Below are positions 7,133 to 15,346 of a DNA stretch of 64,000 nucleotides, piece after piece (within the stretch, counting starts at the first letter, position 1; every line of letters starts with the position of its first letter). The position numbers and the translations under genes were made by a program. Under the pieces are notes generated by a model, which saw only the letters and a program-made list of their open reading frames with translations, had not been told where the DNA came from and did no database searches. Source of the stretch: Bacteroidota bacterium (GTDB lineage: Bacteria > Bacteroidota > Bacteroidia > Chitinophagales > LD1); assembly GCA_026391075.1 (NCBI GenBank), contig JAPLES010000007.1:1-64000 (forward strand), read 5' to 3'.

Positions 7133-8227
7133 ATGCTTCATACATCAAACATCGGACATCGGATATCGGACAACAAAACTCCTCGCGAACTCGGCTTTCA
7201 CTTTCCCGCAGAATTTGCTCCGCAACGCGCGATGTGGTTGAGTTGGCCGCACAAGGAAGCAAGCTGGCCTGGAAAGATTCACACCATCTACAAATCTTAT
7301 TGCGATTTTATTTGGCTTGTAGCGCAAGACCAAAAAGTTTGTATCAATGTGAAAGATGAAACCATGAAGCAGTTTGCGTACACGCAACTTTGGCTTTCTT
7401 CTTTAAAAAATATTGATGCCGCTGTAAACATTCAATTCTATTTCCATGCTACAAACGATGCTTGGTGCCGTGACCACGGACCTGCATTCTTGATAAATCA
7501 GGAAACAAAAAAGAAAGCGATTGTTGATTGGAACTACAATGCCTGGGGCGATAAATATCCTCCGTATGATTTAGATGATGTGATTCCAACTTTGATTGGA
7601 AAGAAATTAGACTTGCCGGTTTTCTATCCTCAAATAATTATGGAAGGCGGAAGCGTAGAGTTCAACGGCAAAGGAACTTTGTTGACGACAACATCTTGTT
7701 TGTTGAATAGGAATCGCAATCCAAATCTCTCGCAAAAGGAAATTGAAAAATATTTGATTGACTATTACGGAGTAGAAAATGTGTTGTGGTTAGGCGATGG
7801 AATTGTGGGCGATGATACAGACGGACATATTGATGATTTAACCCGCTTTGTAAATGGAGATACTGTTGTTACCGTGATAGAAGAAAATAAGAGCGATGAA
7901 AACTACGAGCCGTTGAAAGAGAATTTGAAAATGCTTTCTACCATGCGTTTGGAAAACGGAAAGCAGATGAACATCATTGAACTGCCAATGCCAAATAAAA
8001 TAATTTACGAAGACCAACGCTTGCCTTGCTCTTATGCTAACTTCTACATCAGCAATAAATATGTCATCACGCCAACTTTCCGCGATGCGAAAAACGATGA
8101 ACGCGCTTTAGACATTCTTCAAAAATGTTTTGCCGATAGAAAAGTGGTAGGACTCGATTCCACCGATTTAATCTGGGGACTCGGCAGCTTTCACTGCCTC
8201 AGTCAACAGGAACCAGAAGTTCTATAA
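7133..8227 (+). CDS. aguA: Agmatine deiminase
   Basis: This 364-aa enzyme of the peptidylarginine/agmatine deiminase family converts agmatine to N-carbamoylputrescine, the substrate of the upstream AguB. Family landmarks are FPAEFAPQRAMWLSWPHKE, WCRDHGPAFLI, IMEGGSVEFNGKGTLLTT and, near the end, GSFHCLSQQEP with the catalytic Cys at about 355. The homologous part starts at about residue 15 (TPRELGFHFP). The first 14 codons from the ATG at 7133 overlap the right inverted repeat of the preceding 4HB element, so the N-terminal extension seems to be made of repeat sequence. No other ATG occurs before codon 36, so either this start is used or a non-ATG codon nearer the domain. Confidence 0.94.
   Translation: MLHTSNIGHRISDNKTPRELGFHFPAEFAPQRAMWLSWPHKEASWPGKIHTIYKSYCDFIWLVAQDQKVCINVKDETMKQFAYTQLWLSSLKNIDAAVNIQFYFHATNDAWCRDHGPAFLINQETKKKAIVDWNYNAWGDKYPPYDLDDVIPTLIGKKLDLPVFYPQIIMEGGSVEFNGKGTLLTTTSCLLNRNRNPNLSQKEIEKYLIDYYGVENVLWLGDGIVGDDTDGHIDDLTRFVNGDTVVTVIEENKSDENYEPLKENLKMLSTMRLENGKQMNIIELPMPNKIIYEDQRLPCSYANFYISNKYVITPTFRDAKNDERALDILQKCFADRKVVGLDSTDLIWGLGSFHCLSQQEPEVL
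7142..7172 (+). repeat. Right inverted repeat of 4HB element 1
   Basis: ATCGGAC/ATCGGAT units mirror the left arm; 7149-7172 pairs with 6703-6726. The arm lies inside the annotated aguA reading frame, codons 4-14. Confidence 0.85.
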
Positions 8228-8233
8228 AAGGAT

Positions 8234-9412
8234 TTACGCTCTCGCTTTTACAAATTGCTTTTCGTGTTTCACTTCGTCCATTTCAATCTTGCTGATAATC
8301 TCATACATGATTTCGGTGGTGCCTGCGCCCATGGTCATTAAACGAATATCGCGGAAAGAACGCGCAATGCCGTAATCTTCCATATAACCCCAGCCTCCGT
8401 GAATTTGCAAACATTCATTCACCACGTTAAACGATTCCTCGCAGCAAAATGCTTTTGCCATAGAAACAATTTTGTAAGCGGCAGGTCCCAGTTCGATATA
8501 CTCAGCTACCGCGCGGTAAGCAATAGACTTACAAGCTTCGGAGGTTACTGCCATCTTTGCAATTTTATGGCGTAGTACTTGGAACTTGCCTATAGGTCTG
8601 CCGAACGCTTCGCGCTCCTGCATATAGCGTTTTGCCTTTAGTGTGGCATGTGCCGCTGATGCCGCTCCTGTTACAGAAGCAATCAAACGCTCTTCCTGAA
8701 AATTACTCATGATATAATAGAAGCCAAAATCTTTTTCGCCAAGCAATGCGCTCTTTGGCACTTTGCAGTTTTCGAAAAATAATTGTCCGGTATCGCTTGA
8801 ATGCATACCCAATTTGTTGTGCACCGAATTAGCGGTGAAGCCCGGTGTATCCGTATCGAACAGCAAAAGCGAAAGTGTATGTCCTTCACCGGTGCGCACT
8901 GCCAATACTATAAAGTCTGCCATAGTTCCGTTGGTGATAAACATTTTTGAACCGTTCACTAAGTAGTGGTCGCCTTTATCTTCAGCCGTAGTTTTTATTC
9001 CGCCCACATCGCTTCCCGCTCCGGGTTCTGTAATACCAAGCGCAGCAACTTTTTCACCGCGTAAAGCAGGTGCTAAATATTTCTGTTTTTGCTCTTCGGT
9101 TCCTAAAGCCAACACAACAGGCAATGGCAAATAAGTATGCGCGTAAAGCGACATAGACAATCCGCCAATATTTGCCTTGGTTAACTCTTCGCTAATGACA
9201 ACCGCGCTCCACATATCCATTCCACTGCCGCCATATTCTTCGGGAAAAGAAACTCCGAAAAAACCCTGCTCACCCATTTTGCGAAATACTTCGCGGTCGC
9301 AAATTTTATTCTCTTCCCAGTATTTTACATTGGGGGTAATTTCGGCTTCACAAAATTGCTTGAACGATTGGCGAAGCAATTCGTGCTCAGGTGTAAATGG
9401 ATTAGTTGTCAT
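8234..9412 (-). CDS. Acyl-CoA dehydrogenase
   Basis: This is a 392-aa FAD flavoprotein of the acyl-CoA dehydrogenase family, which makes the alpha,beta double bond in acyl-CoA. N-terminal (HELLRQSFKQFCEAEITPNV), middle (ALGITEPGAGSDVGGIKTTA) and C-terminal (YMQEREAFGRPIGKFQVLRH, QIHGGWGYMEDYGIARSFRD) domains are intact. The region RLMTMGAGTTEIMYEIISK holds the usual catalytic-glutamate area. It is a monocistronic minus-strand gene convergent with aguA, with only 6 bp between stops. A second paralogue is at 53376-54569. Chain-length specificity cannot be told. Confidence 0.95.
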   Translation of the reverse strand: MTTNPFTPEHELLRQSFKQFCEAEITPNVKYWEENKICDREVFRKMGEQGFFGVSFPEEYGGSGMDMWSAVVISEELTKANIGGLSMSLYAHTYLPLPVVLALGTEEQKQKYLAPALRGEKVAALGITEPGAGSDVGGIKTTAEDKGDHYLVNGSKMFITNGTMADFIVLAVRTGEGHTLSLLLFDTDTPGFTANSVHNKLGMHSSDTGQLFFENCKVPKSALLGEKDFGFYYIMSNFQEERLIASVTGAASAAHATLKAKRYMQEREAFGRPIGKFQVLRHKIAKMAVTSEACKSIAYRAVAEYIELGPAAYKIVSMAKAFCCEESFNVVNECLQIHGGWGYMEDYGIARSFRDIRLMTMGAGTTEIMYEIISKIEMDEVKHEKQFVKARA

Positions 9413-9527
9413 GATAAATTTGTTTTTGTGTTTTGAGGAAACGAAAGTATCAAAATTTGCTTCTTACTAAACCAATTCAGAAATTCTAATTTCTATTTTT
9501 ACCCGGACACTTTTATCCAAATAGTAC

Positions 9528-10064
9528 ATGCCACGAATCCTTCCTTTAACTGACGAAAATATTTCTGACGAGACAAAATCGGCTTTCGAGAAACATGTGC
9601 GCGAACATCAAAGCCGCATTACCAATATGAAAGCCACTATGGGGCGCTCAGTGCTGGCGTTTGAAATTTATATGCGCTGGTACAATTTGTATGAAAACGT
9701 AAAGAAGATTACTGGTGAGCGCCTGGCTTATTTATTTGCACATGCTATTTCATCGGGAAGTAACTGCCCGCTTTGCACTACTTATTTTCGCAAAGTAATT
9801 ATTGAGAATGGTGAAAAGCCCGAAGCACTTGTGCTTACAGAAGACGAACAAACGCTGCTTGATTTCGGCATTGAAATTTCTATTCATGCAGGAAGAATAA
9901 ATGAAGAACTCTATCAGCGCGTTGCAAAAAAATATTCGGAAGAGGAAATAATTGTGCTGGTTGCTTTTGCGGGGCAAATGATTGCCACCAATGTTTTCAG
10001 CAACACATTTGATATTGAAATTGATAATTACCTCGCGCCTTATACACCACTTACTAAAAAATAA
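9528..10064 (+). CDS. Carboxymuconolactone decarboxylase-family protein
   Basis: This 178-aa all-helical protein has the CMD/AhpD fold signature: GERLAYLFAHAISSGSNCPLCTTYF with a CxxC pair at about C80 and C83, which suits an AhpD-type peroxidase/thiol function better than a true decarboxylase. It is followed at 3 bp by an SDR gene in the same direction, so the two are very probably co-transcribed. The substrate is unknown. Confidence 0.75.
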   Translation: MPRILPLTDENISDETKSAFEKHVREHQSRITNMKATMGRSVLAFEIYMRWYNLYENVKKITGERLAYLFAHAISSGSNCPLCTTYFRKVIIENGEKPEALVLTEDEQTLLDFGIEISIHAGRINEELYQRVAKKYSEEEIIVLVAFAGQMIATNVFSNTFDIEIDNYLAPYTPLTKK

Positions 10065-10067
10065 ATA

Positions 10068-10874
10068 ATGGAAATGAATTTGAAAGGAAAAGCCGCTTTC
10101 ATCACCGGTGCCGCTCACGGGCAGGGCAGAGCAACTGCTTTGGCTCTCGCTAAAGAAGGTGTAAACATAGCCGCCTTCGACATTGCAAAACAATTAGACT
10201 ATCCGAAATACGAGTTCGGTTCGAACAACGATTTAGAAACCTTGAAAGCCGAGTGCGAAAAACTTGGAGTTAAATGTATCACCCACAAAGGCGATGTGCG
10301 CAGCGATGAAGCTGTTTCGCGCGCGGTTAATGAAACACATGCGGCCTTCGGCCGCATAGATATTCTGTTCAACAACGCGGGCATTTGTGCTTATGGTCTG
10401 GCGCATGAACTAAGCGAAGCCGAATGGGATAACATGATTGGAATAAATCTGAAAGGTCCGTGGTTAGTAGCGCGAAGAATCATTCCCATCATGATTGCGC
10501 AAAAGAGCGGAGTGATTTTGAATAATTCTTCCGTGCTTGGTTTGCGCGGTGCTAATCGCCTTTCGCATTATGTGGCGAGTAAGTGGGGGGTTACAGGTTT
10601 GACTAAATCTCTGGCTATAGAATTAGCACAATACAATATCCGCGTAAACTCCATTCACCCAACAGGAGTAAACACGCCTATGCAGGATGGGCTTGCTGCT
10701 ATCGAAGGTTCTACTGCTTTAGAAATTGCGGAACGCAGCGCGGGAAATCTTTTGCCTGTACCTTGGGTAGAGCCCGAAGATGTAGCAAATGCAGTAGTGT
10801 TTCTTGCCTCCGATAATGCACGTTACTTAACGGGCAGCGAGTTTGTGGTAGATGCGGGATTGTTGACGCGATAA
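10068..10874 (+). CDS. SDR-family oxidoreductase
   Basis: This 268-aa short-chain dehydrogenase has a Rossmann glycine motif (ITGAAHGQGRATALALA), NNAG (FNNAGICAYG) and the Ser-Tyr-Lys catalytic set (NNSSVLGLRG, SHYVASKWG). The GQGR motif, the insert after the second strand (YPKYEFGSNNDLETLKAE) and HPTGVNTPM resemble the mycofactocin-coupled SDR subfamily of actinobacteria, though no mycofactocin genes are seen here. It is tightly coupled to the CMD-family gene upstream. A hairpin follows at 10880-10900. Confidence 0.92.
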   Translation: MEMNLKGKAAFITGAAHGQGRATALALAKEGVNIAAFDIAKQLDYPKYEFGSNNDLETLKAECEKLGVKCITHKGDVRSDEAVSRAVNETHAAFGRIDILFNNAGICAYGLAHELSEAEWDNMIGINLKGPWLVARRIIPIMIAQKSGVILNNSSVLGLRGANRLSHYVASKWGVTGLTKSLAIELAQYNIRVNSIHPTGVNTPMQDGLAAIEGSTALEIAERSAGNLLPVPWVEPEDVANAVVFLASDNARYLTGSEFVVDAGLLTR

Positions 10875-10905
10875 CCACCCTCAACCCCCGAAGGGGGCTT
10901 AACAG
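10875..10905. repeat. G/C-rich palindrome between convergent genes
   Basis: The spacer holds CCACCCTCAACCCCC, then GAA, then GGGGG, an obvious hairpin of the CCCTC-rich interspersed palindrome type. A similar sequence lies inside pnuC (32879-32912). It may also end transcription of the SDR gene. Confidence 0.6.
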
Positions 10906-10915
10906 CCAAATACAA

Positions 10916-12625
10916 TTACTCCTTCACCAACTTCTTCACACTCCTTTCTCCATCGGCAATTACTTCTAAAAAATAAACACCGGCAGGCAGATAACTAAGG
11001 TCGAGTGTTTTAGTGTAAGTGCTGCTGAGGTTACTCTCGTGTTTAGTGTAAACGGGTTGACCTATTATATCGGTTACAGTAAAATCAATTTGCTGTAAGG
11101 TTTCTTTTTGTAGAGAGATAGAAAGTGAAGAGGAGAAGGGGTTGGGGGAGATGGAGAGTGCGAATTGCGGATTTGCAATTAGGGAAACAGAATTAATGCT
11201 ACTGCAATTGAACTTGGCAATGAAAATTTGTTCCGTTCCCCAAAAGGGAGCATTTGTTGTATCATACGACAATGAAGTAGAACCAATATACATTGGGTTA
11301 GGTGTATAATCTCCGGTAACGTAAGCGTTTCCTAGGTTATCAACAGATACACTATTTTGGTCATCACCTCCGCTCTGTAAAGCAGCAGAGCATTGAAAAT
11401 TTCCTGCTGAATCATATGCAGCTATAAACATTGGATCAGTAGAACCGACAGGTATCATCAATTGTTCGGAACCAAAATCAATCGGATAAGGCATATTACC
11501 ACTGATAAAACTATTACCGACAGCATCAGTTGCCAAAGCATAAGGTTGTGCATTTATAGCACTCTTTACCCAAACAATATTTCCATCAGACGAATACTTA
11601 GCAAGGAAAGTTGCCCCGCCACTTGAAGTTGTATTCAAAGAGTATGACCCAATAAGAAATATGCCATTATAAGACCCTGTTATGTAAACATTGCCATTAG
11701 CATCTGTAGAAACAGCAGTGCCAATTGAATTAGCGGTGCTATCGCTGGCTCTTACCCATAATTTGTTTCCATCTGAATCATATTTGGTAAGAAAGAAACT
11801 GCGACCGCTGTTATAAATTGTATCAGTTTCGAAAATAACTCTATGATTTTGTCCGGTTGAACCGGTAATATAGATATTACTAAAGGTATCGGTTGCTATT
11901 CCTACGATATTAAATAGACCAAAGGAATATTGGGTGCTGTTAAAATCTTTAGCCCACTTTAGATTACCTAATGAATCGTATTTGACTAAAAAAATATCGA
12001 AACCGGTTGAATTGTGCAAAGTTATAGAGTCGAATGTAATGGTTGACGACCCATAAATGCCGATAACGTAAAGGTTACCATACTTGTCGCTTGCAGTTTC
12101 TGTTGGAGTGCCTCCAAATATAGTACCGCCTGCAATTATTTTCTTCAACCACTTTACGCTTCCATTTTCATCATACTTTACAATAAAAGGCTCACTCCCT
12201 AATCCGCTATCCTGTAAAAGAGTGTATGAACCTATCGTGATGTCAGGTGAGGTGAAATTACCTGTAACGTAAATATTACCAATCCTATCTGTGCAAACAC
12301 TTTGACCAGATACAACAGAATAATTTATAGTATCGAAAACTGCAGTTCTTACCCAATTTACATTTCCTGATGAATCGTACTTGGTGAGGAAAAAATTATC
12401 ATGAATGTCACCGCCAACACTGAACAAAGTATCCTGTCCAAACAAAACTTGACTTCCTCTTAGCACTCCTGTAATATAACTATTGCCTTTTGAGTCTGTT
12501 GCAATATCCCAACCTTCACCATAAATATTTTTATCAGCTGTTTTTGCCCACAGCCAATTTGGGTATTGCGCATAGTCTTTAAAAAAGAAACCAACCAACA
12601 AGCAAGCGAACAGTAAATATCTCAT
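10916..12625 (-). CDS. SBBP beta-propeller repeat protein with T9SS sorting domain
   Basis: This is a 569-aa secreted protein. The signal peptide (MRYLLFACLLVGFFFKDYAQ) is followed by about eight SBBP-type repeats of 50-60 residues, each of the form KYDSxGNVxWVK ... DxxGNxYVTGxF (for example YDSSGNVNWVRTAVF, TDRIGNIYVTGNF, TDANGNVYITGSY). The final 75 residues are a type A T9SS sorting domain (SISPNPFSSSLSISLQK, GVYFLEVIADGERSVKKLV). It is probably a surface-exposed propeller; the function is unknown. A 21-bp tandem array lies 70-170 bp upstream of its start. Confidence 0.88.
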   Translation of the reverse strand: MRYLLFACLLVGFFFKDYAQYPNWLWAKTADKNIYGEGWDIATDSKGNSYITGVLRGSQVLFGQDTLFSVGGDIHDNFFLTKYDSSGNVNWVRTAVFDTINYSVVSGQSVCTDRIGNIYVTGNFTSPDITIGSYTLLQDSGLGSEPFIVKYDENGSVKWLKKIIAGGTIFGGTPTETASDKYGNLYVIGIYGSSTITFDSITLHNSTGFDIFLVKYDSLGNLKWAKDFNSTQYSFGLFNIVGIATDTFSNIYITGSTGQNHRVIFETDTIYNSGRSFFLTKYDSDGNKLWVRASDSTANSIGTAVSTDANGNVYITGSYNGIFLIGSYSLNTTSSGGATFLAKYSSDGNIVWVKSAINAQPYALATDAVGNSFISGNMPYPIDFGSEQLMIPVGSTDPMFIAAYDSAGNFQCSAALQSGGDDQNSVSVDNLGNAYVTGDYTPNPMYIGSTSLSYDTTNAPFWGTEQIFIAKFNCSSINSVSLIANPQFALSISPNPFSSSLSISLQKETLQQIDFTVTDIIGQPVYTKHESNLSSTYTKTLDLSYLPAGVYFLEVIADGERSVKKLVKE

Positions 12626-12692
12626 GGGTAACAGAACCTTCGTTCCAATCCAAAGGTAATTTTTTTAGTTCGCACCTACCTATCTTCCTGTC

Positions 12693-12797
12693 GCTCTTTG
12701 CTTGGTAGCAATTGCTCATAGAAAAATAGCAACTGCTCATCAATAAGTAATCGCTGTTCATAGAAAAGTAATCGGCACTCATTGAGATGTAAGAATT
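12693..12797. repeat. Degenerate 21-bp tandem array (5 units)
   Basis: Five consecutive 21-bp units start at 12693, 12714, 12735, 12756 and 12777; the core of each is GCTCATxxAxxAGTAATCG-like. Degenerate copies may continue to about 12890 (GCTCATGTAATTTTTGCTG, GCACATCATAAAGTAAC). On the minus strand one frame through the units is open and reads as heptads MSADYFS, MNSDYLL, MSSCYFS, MSNCYQA. The array lies between the divergent SBBP and HTH genes. Confidence 0.75.
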
Positions 12798-12928
12798 ACT
12801 CCCAACTCTCTTATAAAAACTCTTAAAAAACTACGTGTTGCTCATGTAATTTTTGCTGTTGCACATCATAAAGTAACAAGGGCACGTTACTTATTTAATA
12901 CGTATTGTTCAAAACAAAAACAGCGTTT

Positions 12929-13285
12929 ATGCTTACTACTAATTTCAATAAAATGTTTGAGTTGCGGGGTATTAAAAACCCGTACACCTATTTGCTTCAA
13001 CAGGGTTTCAGCCGCAGTGTGGCGTGGCGCATTTGCGAAGAAGACTATGTAAAAATTGACTTAAACTATTTAGAAACACTTTGCACTTTGCTGCATTGCA
13101 CTCCACACGATGTGCTCGAATGGAAACCCGATAGCGATGCGGAAGATAACGGGCAACATCCGCTCAGCAGTTTGAAGCCAAAGAAAAAAAATACGCGGCT
13201 TTCAAAACTGATAGAACAATTTCCGGTTGATAAAATAGAAGAACTGGAAAAAGCAATGGAGGAAATTAAAAGCAAAAGTGTTTAG
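12929..13285 (+). CDS. Small XRE-type HTH transcriptional regulator
   Basis: This is a 118-aa protein from the ATG at 12929. Residues 8-65 form a Cro/C1-type HTH of the HTH_26 kind (MFELRGIKNPYTYLLQQGFS, then WRICEEDYVKIDLNYLETLC, then CTPHDVLEW), common in Bacteroidota. The tail is charged and helical (LIEQFPVDKIEELEKAMEEI). An earlier TTG at 12905 is in frame but adds nothing conserved. It is a single gene ended by the hairpin at 13301-13330; the target is unknown. The 21-bp array upstream could be its operator region, which is only a guess. Confidence 0.82.
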   Translation: MLTTNFNKMFELRGIKNPYTYLLQQGFSRSVAWRICEEDYVKIDLNYLETLCTLLHCTPHDVLEWKPDSDAEDNGQHPLSSLKPKKKNTRLSKLIEQFPVDKIEELEKAMEEIKSKSV

Positions 13286-13300
13286 TGGTAATTCAATAAA

Positions 13301-13330
13301 AAAAGCGCGACTCTTTCGAATCGCGCTTTT
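13301..13330. terminator. Bidirectional intrinsic terminator
   Basis: AAAAGCGCGA pairs perfectly with TCGCGCTTTT around a 10-nt loop, with A/T tracts on both sides. It lies between the convergent HTH gene and tuf. Confidence 0.9.
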
Positions 13331-13366
13331 GTATTGTCTAACGTCTTATGTCTGACGTCTTGTGTC
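13330..13366 (-). repeat. GACACAAGAC-type repeat in the tuf 3' UTR
   Basis: Directly after the tuf stop, the minus strand reads GACACAAGAC, then GTCAGACATAAGACGTT, then AGACAATACA. The outer parts recur in the same orientation and position in the frr 3' UTR (39956-39972). Confidence 0.6.
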
Positions 13367-14563
13367 TTACTTAATAATTTCAGTAACCTGACCTGCACCT
13401 ACTGTTCTTCCACCTTCACGAATCGCGAAACGAAGACCTTTCTCCATAGCGATAGGATAGATAAGTTTTACAGAAAGAGTAACGTTATCACCAGGCATAA
13501 CCATTTCAACACCTGCTGGCATTGTAATTTCACCGGTAACGTCAGTTGTTCTGAAATAGAATTGCGGACGGTATTGGTTAAAGAATGGAGTGTGACGACC
13601 GCCTTCTTCTTTGCTCAACACGTAAGTTTCGCATTTGAATTCAGTGTGCGGAGTTACAGAACCCGGCTTAACAACTACCATTCCACGCTTGATTTGTTCT
13701 TTTTCAATACCACGAAGAAGAAGACCTACGTTATCGCCTGCCTCACCTCTGTCAAGAATCTTACGGAACATTTCAACACCGGTAACAGTCGAAGTCAACG
13801 CTTTTTCGCCTTCTTTCTGCAAACCAATTAATTCTACAGGGTCGTTAGAGTTAATTACACCTCTTTCAATACGTCCTGTAGCAACCGTTCCGCGACCAGT
13901 GATAGAGAATACATCTTCTACAGGCATCAAGAACGGTTGGTCAACCATACGCGGAGGAACCGGGATAAAGCTATCAACTGCATCCATCAACTCGTCAATT
14001 TTAGCAACCCATTTTGGTTCGCCATTCAAAGCACCCAAGGCAGAACCCTGAATAACCGGAATGTTAGCACCATCATATTTATAGAATGTCAAAAGGTCGC
14101 GAATTTCCATTTCTCCTAATTCAAGAAACTCAGGATCTTCAACCAAGTCAACTTTGTTCATGAAAACAACAATCTGAGGAACACCTACCTGGCGTGCAAG
14201 CAAGATGTGCTCGCGAGTTTGTGGCATAGGACCATCAGTAGCAGCAACAACCAAGATAGCACCATCCATTTGGGCAGCACCCGTAACCATGTTCTTGATA
14301 TAATCCGCGTGACCCGGGCAATCAACGTGAGCGTAGTGACGCTTCAGCGTTTGATACTCTACGTGAGCGGTATTAATCGTGATACCTCTTTCTTTCTCTT
14401 CAGGAGCGTTATCAATTGAAGAATAGTCGCGCACTTCTGCAAGACCCTTTTTTGAAAGCACGGTAGTGATAGCGGCAGTCAAAGTTGTTTTGCCGTGATC
14501 CACGTGACCGATAGTACCGATGTTTACGTGCGGCTTGTCTTTAATGAATTTTTCTTTAGCCAT
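13367..14563 (-). CDS. tuf: Translation elongation factor Tu
   Basis: This 398-aa GTPase delivers aminoacyl-tRNA to the ribosome. The G motifs are GHVDHGKT (19-26), [13 protein letters not shown] and NKVDLV; the C-terminal domains 2 and 3 are complete (GQVTEIIK end). It is the last gene of the operon tRNA-Thr(TGT), Tyr, Gly, Thr(GGT), tuf, the same order as E. coli thrU-tyrU-glyT-thrT-tufB. Transcription likely starts at the promoter at 15183-15212 and stops at 13301-13330. Confidence 0.99.
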   Translation of the reverse strand: MAKEKFIKDKPHVNIGTIGHVDHGKTTLTAAITTVLSKKGLAEVRDYSSIDNAPEEKERGITINTAHVEYQTLKRHYAHVDCPGHADYIKNMVTGAAQMDGAILVVAATDGPMPQTREHILLARQVGVPQIVVFMNKVDLVEDPEFLELGEMEIRDLLTFYKYDGANIPVIQGSALGALNGEPKWVAKIDELMDAVDSFIPVPPRMVDQPFLMPVEDVFSITGRGTVATGRIERGVINSNDPVELIGLQKEGEKALTSTVTGVEMFRKILDRGEAGDNVGLLLRGIEKEQIKRGMVVVKPGSVTPHTEFKCETYVLSKEEGGRHTPFFNQYRPQFYFRTTDVTGEITMPAGVEMVMPGDNVTLSVKLIYPIAMEKGLRFAIREGGRTVGAGQVTEIIK

Positions 14564-14647
14564 TGTTATTGTTTTTAATTGTTCTGTTTAATTGTTTATT
14601 GAAAATCTTTATTGTCTTTTTTTGATTCTACTTCACTACTTCTTTAG

Positions 14648-14719
<72 letters not shown>

Positions 14720-14727
14720 TTGTTTTA

Positions 14728-14792
14728 ATTCGGAATTCAGAATTTTGAATTCGGAACTAATCCGCATTCCGAATTCCGCATTCCACATTCCG
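14728..14792. repeat. GAATTC-rich inverted repeat in the tRNA spacer
   Basis: Near-tandem CGGAATTC/CATTCCG units occur in opposite orientations: GAATTCGGAA (14747-14756) pairs exactly with TTCCGAATTC (14767-14776), with further imperfect pairing outside. It lies between tRNA-Gly and tRNA-Thr(GGT) and so within the primary transcript. Confidence 0.7.
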
Positions 14793-14797
14793 TTGTG

Positions 14798-14870
14798 AGC
14801 GGGAGACGAGGCTCGAACCCGCGACCTACAGCTTGGAAGGCTGTCGCTCTACCAACTGAGCTACTCCCGC
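14798..14870 (-). tRNA. tRNA-Gly(TCC)
   Basis: The cloverleaf is complete: acceptor GCGGGAG/CTCCCGC, anticodon loop CTTCCAA on an ACAGC/GCTGT stem, and a TTCGAGC T-loop. Confidence 0.97.
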
Positions 14871-14933
14871 ATTATTATTTTAAAGAACGAAAATATACTT
14901 CAATCAACTTAATCTCTTTCCGGGAGAATTAAG

Positions 14934-15016
14934 TGGGGAGAGAAGGATTCGAACCTTCGAACTCGTAAGAGGACAGATTTACAGTCTGTTGTCGTTGGCC
15001 ACTTGACTATCTCCCC
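14934..15016 (-). tRNA. tRNA-Tyr(GTA)
   Basis: This class II tRNA has acceptor GGGGAGA/TCTCCCC, anticodon loop CTGTAAA on ACAGA/TCTGT, and the long variable arm expected of Tyr (83 nt in total). Confidence 0.97.
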
Positions 15017-15051
15017 TTTTTGTTGAAGGCGATTCTTATTTAAAAACCTGG

Positions 15052-15124
15052 AGCCCGAGGATGGATTCGAACCTCCGACCTGCTGATTACAAATCAGCTG
15101 CTCTACCAACTGAGCTACTCGGGC
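15052..15124 (-). tRNA. tRNA-Thr(TGT)
   Basis: Acceptor GCCCGAG/CTCGGGC and anticodon loop TTTGTAA on GCTGA/TCAGC. The T-stem GGAGG/CCATC has an A-A mismatch and a G-T pair. It is the first gene of the tRNA-tuf operon. Confidence 0.96.
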
Positions 15125-15162
15125 TTATTAATTTTTTATCTACACAATATGCAATGAACACA

Positions 15163-15178
15163 CCGTTTTTAAAAACGG
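15163..15178. other. Perfect 16-bp palindrome in the tRNA operon leader
   Basis: CCGTTTTTAAAAACGG lies between the -7 box and the first tRNA and would fold in the leader RNA or serve as a site in the divergent tRNA/rplU control region. Confidence 0.5.
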
Positions 15179-15182
15179 AGCG

Positions 15183-15212
15183 CAAATCTAAACAGTTAAT
15201 TGAATTTTCAAA
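15183..15212 (-). promoter_or_regulatory. Promoter of the tRNA-tuf operon
   Basis: On the minus strand TTTG (15212-15209), an 18-bp spacer and TAGATTTG (15190-15183) match the Bacteroidota housekeeping promoter TTTG-N19-TAnnTTTG. The first tRNA begins 59 bp downstream. Confidence 0.8.
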
Positions 15213-15291
15213 AAGCGCAGAAAAAACTTTTCGCATAATCTGTTTTCAGAGAGGAATACTTTATGCTCGTTTCAGTAATACTTGCATACCA

Positions 15292-15322
15292 TTTGGATTT
15301 TTAGATTGTGTAATTATATTTG
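15292..15322 (+). promoter_or_regulatory. Promoter of rplU-rpmA
   Basis: TTTG (15292-15295), exactly 19 bp, then TATATTTG (15315-15322) is a full match to the Bacteroidota consensus. The ATG of rplU lies 25 bp after the -7 box. Confidence 0.85.
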
Positions 15323-15346
15323 CGCTCCCAAAAAATACAAGAAAAT

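Noticed and set aside
12579..12782. Minus-strand 67-aa frame with MSxDYFS heptads
   Set aside because: It runs across the SBBP gene start in another frame and consists of the repeat units; treated as a tandem array, not a gene.
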